Shown one piece after another: positions 59,236 to 64,000 of a DNA stretch of 64,000 nt (position 1 is the first letter of the stretch; every line of letters starts with the position of its first letter). Source of the DNA: Metabacillus kandeliae (GTDB taxonomy: Bacteria > Bacillota > Bacilli > Bacillales > Bacillaceae); contig NZ_JAJOZE010000001.1 in assembly GCF_021166585.1 (NCBI RefSeq), positions 762,062 through 826,061 on the forward strand. Direction: 5' to 3'. The notes beneath the pieces were generated by a model that made no database searches, was not told the origin of the DNA, and saw only the letters and a list, made by a program, of their open reading frames with translations. Position numbers and translations under genes: made by a program.

Positions 59236-59290
59236 TTGCAGGTTTAAAGCATAATAAGATAATTTAAGCGAATAGAACCCAATAATCAAA

Positions 59291-59318
59291 TTGACCATTT
59301 TCGGTCAAAAGGTATAAT
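59291..59318 (+). promoter_or_regulatory. Promoter of asnS with an embedded palindrome
   Basis: TTGACC (59291-59296), 16-base spacer, TATAAT (59313-59318). TTGACC and GGTCAA (59303-59308) form a perfect inverted repeat spanning the -35 and spacer. No T-box leader is present. Confidence 0.75.
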
Positions 59319-59367
59319 AGGGGTTATACATATTCAAACCGTATTGGTTTGTGGAGGGAATTATTGA

Positions 59368-60660
59368 GTGAAAACAACGATTTCAGAAGTTGAAAAGTAT
59401 GTAGGACAGGAAGTTACCATTGGAGCATGGGTTGCAAATAAGCGTTCAAGCGGTAAAATTGCCTTTATGCAGCTCAGAGACGGAACTGGATTTATTCAAG
59501 GAGTTGCCGTTAAAGCAGAAGTAGATGAAGAAACATTCCAAACAGCTAAATCAGCCACCCAGGAAACATCTCTTTATGTAACAGGCATTGTGAAAGAAGA
59601 CGAGCGTTCTCCATTTGGTTATGAATTAAGTGTGACTGGCATAGAAGTGATCCACGAAGCAGCGGATTACCCGATTACCCCAAAGGAGCACGGCACAGAA
59701 TTTCTAATGGACCACAGGCATCTCTGGCTTCGTTCAAAACGCCAGCATGCTGTCATGAAAATTAGAAATGAAATCATCCGTTCTACTTACGAGTTTTTTA
59801 ATAAGGAAGGGTTCGTTAAAGTTGATCCGCCAATCCTGACAGGAAGCGCACCTGAAGGAACAACTGAACTGTTCCATACGAAATATTTTGAAGAAGATGC
59901 TTATCTTTCTCAGAGCGGTCAGCTTTATATGGAAGCGGCAGCCATCGCTTTGGGCAAAGTTTTCTCGTTTGGGCCGACATTCAGAGCAGAAAAATCAAAA
60001 ACTAGACGCCATTTAATTGAATTCTGGATGATTGAGCCTGAGATGGCTTTTTATGAGTTTGAAGACAATTTAGTGGTTCAGGAACAATATGTTTCGTACA
60101 TTGTTCAGAATGTCCTTGAAAACTGCAAGCTTGAACTGAATACGCTGGGCCGTGACACAGCTGTTCTTGAGAAAATACAAGCTCCTTTCCCAAGAATTTC
60201 TTATGATGATGCCATCAAGCTGCTGCATGAAAAAGGCTATGATGATATCGAATGGGGAGATGACTTCGGGGCGCCTCATGAAACAGCGATTGCGGAAAGC
60301 TATGATAAACCGGTTTTTATCACCCATTATCCTACTTCTTTGAAGCCGTTTTATATGCAGCCTGACCCGGAAAGAGATGATGTCGTTTTGTGTGCTGACC
60401 TGATTGCTCCTGAAGGCTATGGAGAGATTATCGGCGGTTCTCAAAGAGCGCACGACTATGACTTCCTTAAAAAGCGAATTGAAGAGCATGGACTCGATCT
60501 GGAAGCATACAAATGGTATCTTGACCTTAGAAAATACGGTTCAGTGCCGCACTCAGGCTTTGGACTTGGACTGGAAAGAACCGTTGCCTGGATCAGCGGT
60601 GTTGAGCACGTCAGGGAAACCATTCCATTCCCGCGTCTCTTAAACAGGCTGTATCCATAA
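59368..60660 (+). CDS. asnS: Asparaginyl-tRNA synthetase
   Basis: Class IIb synthetase charging tRNA-Asn. 430 residues: N-terminal OB-fold anticodon-binding domain (about 1-105, '[24 protein letters not shown]' in pattern), then catalytic motifs 2 '[25 protein letters not shown]' in pattern and 3 '[10 protein letters not shown]'. The GTG at 59368 lies nine bases after GGAGGG. A strong terminator follows, so it is probably a single-gene unit. Confidence 0.97.
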   Translation: MKTTISEVEKYVGQEVTIGAWVANKRSSGKIAFMQLRDGTGFIQGVAVKAEVDEETFQTAKSATQETSLYVTGIVKEDERSPFGYELSVTGIEVIHEAADYPITPKEHGTEFLMDHRHLWLRSKRQHAVMKIRNEIIRSTYEFFNKEGFVKVDPPILTGSAPEGTTELFHTKYFEEDAYLSQSGQLYMEAAAIALGKVFSFGPTFRAEKSKTRRHLIEFWMIEPEMAFYEFEDNLVVQEQYVSYIVQNVLENCKLELNTLGRDTAVLEKIQAPFPRISYDDAIKLLHEKGYDDIEWGDDFGAPHETAIAESYDKPVFITHYPTSLKPFYMQPDPERDDVVLCADLIAPEGYGEIIGGSQRAHDYDFLKKRIEEHGLDLEAYKWYLDLRKYGSVPHSGFGLGLERTVAWISGVEHVRETIPFPRLLNRLYP

Positions 60661-60672
60661 AAATTAAACAGC

Positions 60673-60710
60673 AGCTGCTGCCCCAGAATACTGGGACAGC
60701 AGCTTTTTTC
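60673..60710 (+). terminator. Terminator of asnS
   Basis: AGCTGCTG-CCCCAG with CTGGGA-CAGCAGCT around AATA, then six T. Confidence 0.95.
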
Positions 60711-60771
60711 TTCCTGAAAGGAAGCCAGAAAAAAATAACATCATGATATACTAGAAAAAGAGGTGTGGCAC

Positions 60772-61470
60772 ATGAGCAAAAAGCTGTTTGTCGATATGCT
60801 GTCAGAAGGCAGCCTGTCGGTTCCAGGAACGATATTAAAGCATTACCGCGATCTTGGCTTAAGCGAGGAAGAGCTGGTTCTTATTCTTCAGGTGCAATTT
60901 TTTTCGCAGCAGGGAATTCACTTCCCGACTCCTGACGAGCTGTCGGATAGAATGTCTGTCAGTGCGTCTGACTGCTCCATGATGCTTAGAAGACTGATCC
61001 AAAGAGGCATACTGGAAATAAAAGAATATAAAGAGCAGGAAATTCTTTATGAACAATACTCGCTTATCCCATTATGGGAAAAGCTTTTCACTTTTCTATC
61101 CTCCCCTTCACGGAAAGAAACAGAAAAACAGGAGGAGGAAAATTTATATCCTGTTTTCGAGCAGGAGTTTGGCCGCCCGCTGTCTCCTTTTGAAAGCGAA
61201 ACACTGATCATATGGATGGATCAGGATCATCACGATCCGTCTATTGTAAAAGCTGCCCTTCGGGAAGCAGTCATATCAGGCAAATTAAACTTCCGCTATA
61301 TTGACCGGATTTTATTTGAGTGGAAGAAGAACGGGATTAGAACATTGGAACAGGCAATGAACTATTCCAAGCGTTTCCGGCAAAACCAAAACAGAACAAA
61401 GCCGGCTGAAAAAGAGCAGACAGAAAGCTATCAAAGAAAAATTCCTTTCTACAACTGGCTTGAAAAATAG
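60772..61470 (+). CDS. dnaD: DNA replication initiation protein DnaD
   Basis: Primosomal protein that, with DnaB and DnaI, loads the replicative helicase at oriC and at stalled forks. 232 residues: winged-helix DDBH1 domain (about 1-115) and DDBH2 domain (about 130-200) with the conserved 'YIDRILFEWKKNGI' segment. The charged tail is typical. ATG 60772 follows AGAGGTG; GTG 60763 overlaps that site. nth lies 123 bases downstream, beyond a TTTAAAGGC/GCCTTTAAA inverted repeat (61490-61520). Confidence 0.95.
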   Translation: MSKKLFVDMLSEGSLSVPGTILKHYRDLGLSEEELVLILQVQFFSQQGIHFPTPDELSDRMSVSASDCSMMLRRLIQRGILEIKEYKEQEILYEQYSLIPLWEKLFTFLSSPSRKETEKQEEENLYPVFEQEFGRPLSPFESETLIIWMDQDHHDPSIVKAALREAVISGKLNFRYIDRILFEWKKNGIRTLEQAMNYSKRFRQNQNRTKPAEKEQTESYQRKIPFYNWLEK

Positions 61471-61593
61471 ATCCCGTAAGCATCAGCTGTTTAAAGGCGG
61501 CTTTTGCGTCAGCCTTTAAACACGCTTCATCATTCTATGACTTCGCGGCATCTTTCTCGAAAAGAGCCTATTTAAAGAAAAGGGGGGAAAGTC

Positions 61594-62262
61594 ATGCTGA
61601 CTAACAGTCAAATTAAAGAATGTCTTGCAGCAATGGCTGAAATGTTTCCTGATGCGCATTGCGAGCTTGTTCATAAAAACCCCTTTGAACTGGTTATTGC
61701 AGTTTCGCTTTCAGCACAATGCACAGATGCGCTCGTTAACAGGGTAACAAAAGACTTATTTCAAAAATATAAAAAACCGGAAGATTATCTTGCAGTGCCG
61801 CTTGAAGAGCTGCAAAACGATATTCGTTCCATTGGTCTCTACCGAAACAAAGCCAAGAATATCAGAAACCTATGCGAGCTTCTCCTAACAGAATACGGCG
61901 GCAAAGTACCGGAAGACAGAGATGAACTGACGAAGCTTCCTGGAGTTGGAAGGAAAACAGCGAATGTTGTTGTATCTGTTGCATATGGCGTGCCTGCAAT
62001 CGCAGTCGATACCCATGTAGAAAGAGTGTCCAAGCGGCTTGGGTTTTGCCGCTGGAAAGACTCTGTATTGGAAGTGGAAAAAACATTGATGCGGAAAGTG
62101 CCTGAAGAAGAGTGGGGGAATACGCATCATAGGCTGATCTTTTTCGGACGGTACCACTGCAAAGCACAGGCCCCGAAATGCACGATGTGTCCGCTTCTTC
62201 ATTTGTGCAGAGAAGGAAAGAAACGGACGAAGGAAGGGAAAATCGCCGTTGGAAAACCATAA
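61594..62262 (+). CDS. nth: Endonuclease III
   Basis: Base-excision repair glycosylase/AP lyase for oxidised pyrimidines. 222 residues: helix-hairpin-helix 'LPGVGRKTANVV' with the catalytic lysine, 'VDTHVERVSKRLG' with the catalytic aspartate, and a [4Fe-4S] site spaced C-x6-C-x2-C-x5-C in 'CKAQAPKCTMCPLLHLC'. GGGGGGAAA precedes the ATG. It overlaps ypoC by 14 bases. Confidence 0.96.
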   Translation: MLTNSQIKECLAAMAEMFPDAHCELVHKNPFELVIAVSLSAQCTDALVNRVTKDLFQKYKKPEDYLAVPLEELQNDIRSIGLYRNKAKNIRNLCELLLTEYGGKVPEDRDELTKLPGVGRKTANVVVSVAYGVPAIAVDTHVERVSKRLGFCRWKDSVLEVEKTLMRKVPEEEWGNTHHRLIFFGRYHCKAQAPKCTMCPLLHLCREGKKRTKEGKIAVGKP

Positions 62263-62788
62263 AGATCTATTGCTGCCGGAGCGTTTTCGTTTTAGGCCCT
62301 TTTTTCAGGAAAAACAGCATTATATAGTGGCGATCAATTATTCGGAACCTGAAGAAACGATCTCTCATCAGCCTTTTTGGTATGACCTTCTTTTTTTTCA
62401 TGGACAAACAGATGCGGATCGGCCGTGGACTGAAAGCAGGGAGTATTTTCTGCGACTGTTGCTGAATTTAAAAGAGAACACGTCAGAGAGGATTGCAAAT
62501 AGTATAAAGGAAGGCAGCAAAGCAGATGAGAAAGATTTTATCATGCTGGCAGCGCTGTTTATCCTGTTTTTGAATTGGGGCAATCATCAGCCCGTTACAT
62601 CTCTTCACCCGTCTTGTGAATGGCTGAATGAACTGAAGATTAAGCCTGTGAACGCCAGGGAACGTCTCCAATTTCTTCTGGAAAGACCTGGACGCTATCA
62701 TTCCATTATTCAGCTGCAGGAATTATTTGCTGAGCTTGAAAAAAAAATATATAAAGAAGAAGCAGCAAAAAAAAGAACTCCGAATTGA
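62249..62788 (+). CDS. ypoC: YpoC family protein
   Basis: 179-residue soluble, helical protein of unknown function, recognised by its place between nth and ponA. Segments 'PFFQEKQHYIVAI', 'QPFWYDLLFFHG' and 'FLLERPGRYHSIIQL' look conserved. The TTG start at 62249 lies inside nth with AAGGGAAAA about ten bases upstream. The gene ends within the shared terminator facing ponA. Confidence 0.8.
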   Translation: MENHKDLLLPERFRFRPFFQEKQHYIVAINYSEPEETISHQPFWYDLLFFHGQTDADRPWTESREYFLRLLLNLKENTSERIANSIKEGSKADEKDFIMLAALFILFLNWGNHQPVTSLHPSCEWLNELKIKPVNARERLQFLLERPGRYHSIIQLQELFAELEKKIYKEEAAKKRTPN

Positions 62789-62806
62789 TCATTCGGAGTT
62801 CTTTTT
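62775..62806. terminator. Bidirectional terminator between ypoC and ponA
   Basis: Perfect 11-bp GAACTCCGAAT/ATTCGGAGTTC stem, loop TGATC, A run before and T run after. Confidence 0.93.
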
Positions 62807-62818
62807 CAATTAGCAGCA

Positions 62819-64000
62819 TTATCGGTTTTTTGGAGGGGGTGTCTGATTCGTTTGGCCGCCGGTACCGCCAGTGCCTCCTGTACCCCCCTGACCGCGGGTA
62901 GTACCGCCATCAGTGCCGCCCTGGTCACCAGTACCGCCGCCAGTACCACCGTCAGTACCTCCTGTACCGCCAGTACCTCCTGTACCGCCAGTGCCTCCTG
63001 TACCGCCAGTGCCGCCACCAGTACCGCCAGTGCCGCCCTGGTCACCAGTACCGCCAGTACCGCCGCCAGTACCTCCTGTACCGCCTTGGTCACCGGTACC
63101 GCCGCCAGTACCGCCCTGGTCACCGGTACCGCCGCCAGTGCCTCCTTGGCCGTCTTCGCCGCCGGTGCCGCCCTGGCCGTCATTTCCGCCCTGGTCACCA
63201 GTGTCGCCGGTTCCGCCTTGATCACCAGTACCGCCCTCGCCTTGTCCAGGGGTTCCCGGCTGCTGACCTTCACCGCCGCCAGGAATACTAATGGCTGCTG
63301 AAGCAGGATCGCTCTTCTCTGCGCTATTTGCATCGCTTACTGCAATAACCTGATATCTATAGGTGCTGCCGGGTGCTACTCCTGAAACTGCAGCAGAGGT
63401 TTCTTTTGTCGTACTGATTATTTGATATGGTCCATTATCTGTTGATTGCGAAACAACAAAGGTTACGCCTTGTTTTGCCGCTTCATTATAGCTCCATGAA
63501 AGGGAAACAGCATTTGCCGCAGCATCATAGTTAACAGATAAGCCTCCAGGCTTTTCTACAGCAGTCTGTTTTGTATCAGGCTGTTCAGGCTGCTGGTAGC
63601 TCTCAGCCTCTTTAGTCGGCTCAGTGCCTCTGACAAAGTATTCATTGGCAATTTGATCCTTAGGTGCATAAGCAGGAGCCAATTCAGGCGGATTTGAACC
63701 TTTCAGCACGCTTGCTTCCACAACGCTCTTCGGCTTTTTGAAGTCTGAGCTGTCGCCGTCAGATAAGTCCGTCATGATGCTTTTAAACATTTTGCGGGCA
63801 ATTTTTTGTTCGGACTTTGTCAGATACGGATGTTTTTTATCTCCGTCATATCCAGTCCAAATTGCCGCTGTTAATTTAGGAGTATATCCGACAAACCAGG
63901 CATCCCTTGAAGATCCTGCAGGGATATTATATTTTTGCTTGTCTTGTTCGGTAAAGTTGGTTGTACCAGTTTTGCCTGCAACATTGACTCCAGGTATAGC
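62819..64000 (-). CDS. ponA: Class A penicillin-binding protein 1 (PonA), C-terminal part
   Basis: Bifunctional peptidoglycan synthase; the window holds the last 393 residues and the gene continues beyond base 64000. The visible part starts inside the transpeptidase domain with the KTG motif ('AGKTGTT', KTG at 63965-63973) and 'DAWFVGYTP'. It then has an 'IARKMFKSIM' domain end, a linker, a fibronectin type III domain ('GGLSVNYDAAANAVSLSWSY' start) and a roughly 140-residue tail of Gly-Gly-Thr and Gly-Asp-Gln repeats ending 'QTPPPKNR'. The stop is 30 bases from the shared terminator. B. subtilis PonA also has an FN3-like domain and low-complexity tail, but of other composition. Confidence 0.93.
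   Translation of the reverse strand, partial: AIPGVNVAGKTGTTNFTEQDKQKYNIPAGSSRDAWFVGYTPKLTAAIWTGYDGDKKHPYLTKSEQKIARKMFKSIMTDLSDGDSSDFKKPKSVVEASVLKGSNPPELAPAYAPKDQIANEYFVRGTEPTKEAESYQQPEQPDTKQTAVEKPGGLSVNYDAAANAVSLSWSYNEAAKQGVTFVVSQSTDNGPYQIISTTKETSAAVSGVAPGSTYRYQVIAVSDANSAEKSDPASAAISIPGGGEGQQPGTPGQGEGGTGDQGGTGDTGDQGGNDGQGGTGGEDGQGGTGGGTGDQGGTGGGTGDQGGTGGTGGGTGGTGDQGGTGGTGGGTGGTGGTGGTGGTGGTGGTDGGTGGGTGDQGGTDGGTTRGQGGTGGTGGTGGQTNQTPPPKNR
62855..63282 (-). repeat. Low-complexity Gly-Gly-Thr coding repeat in ponA
   Basis: Nine- and eighteen-base units such as GTACCTCCTGTACCGCCA (62955-62972, 62973-62990 and, with one change, 62991-63008) encode GGT steps. Longer GGTGDQ-type units lie on the domain-proximal side. 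Confidence 0.9.

Noticed and set aside
62852-63301. Forward-strand ORFs rich in VPP or TAS repeats opposite ponA
   Set aside because: They are the antisense reading of the Gly-Gly-Thr tail of PonA.

Overview
The window looks like a continuous, ordinary chromosomal segment of a low-GC, endospore-forming member of the Bacillaceae. Gene order closely follows the Bacillus subtilis stretch that runs from ypbH-gudB to ypoC-ponA, as I recall it. The proteins have diverged and several gaps differ, so this is a relative and not B. subtilis itself; I cannot name the species. Sporulation and germination genes (sleB, ypeB, spoIVA, ypjB, yphE/yphF), bacillithiol genes (ypdA, bshA) and TRAP (mtrB) support this placement. 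I see no rRNA, tRNA, CRISPR array, insertion sequence or prophage.

Layout. 1-8.8 kb: end of a MecA-type adaptor gene, glutamate dehydrogenase gudB, bacillithiol disulfide reductase ypdA, a reverse-strand P-loop kinase, asparaginase, PrsW protease, the sleB-ypeB germination pair and the PilZ protein ypfA. 9-20.4 kb: cmk, S1-repeat protein ypfD, fni, the tiny reverse gene ypzI inside a repeat element, yphA, der, gpsA, yphE, yphF, spoIVA and hbs. 20.7-25.7 kb: folE-mtrB, the menaquinone side-chain/methylation genes hepS-menG-hepT, ndk and cheR. 26.1-38.6 kb: the aromatic supraoperon aroC-aroB-aroH-trpEDCFBA-hisC-tyrA-aroA. 38.7-46.4 kb: an unrecognised small ORF, ypiA, ypiB (reoY), ypiF, qcrABC, ypjA, ypjB and reverse ypjC. 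46.6-51.6 kb: ypjD, dapB, mgsA, bshA, cca, birA. 51.6-57.1 kb: panBCD behind a structured leader, then dinG. 57.2-64 kb: ypmA, ypmB, aspB, asnS, dnaD, nth, ypoC and the 3' part of reverse-strand ponA.

How the genes work together. The aro genes make chorismate, which feeds tryptophan, tyrosine/phenylalanine and menaquinone. fni, hepS/hepT and menG build and methylate the menaquinone that QcrABC oxidises. mtrB encodes TRAP, and its target is in the same window: a trp leader with about ten NAG triplets, an antiterminator/terminator pair and a hairpin that buries the trpE ribosome-binding site. aspB supplies aspartate for panD and dapB; birA and panBCD serve biotin and CoA supply. bshA starts bacillithiol synthesis and ypdA recycles it, but bshB1, usually found between mgsA and bshA, is missing.

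Most of the window is conserved housekeeping DNA, and I found no convincing new multi-gene system. The observations most worth a second look are a perfect terminator-like hairpin inside the fni coding region, two loci of a degenerate 21-bp repeat, the structured leader before panB, the hairpin-rich panD-dinG gap, 19-bp and 18-bp palindromes at the bshA and asnS promoters, and a long Gly-Gly-Thr tail on PonA.
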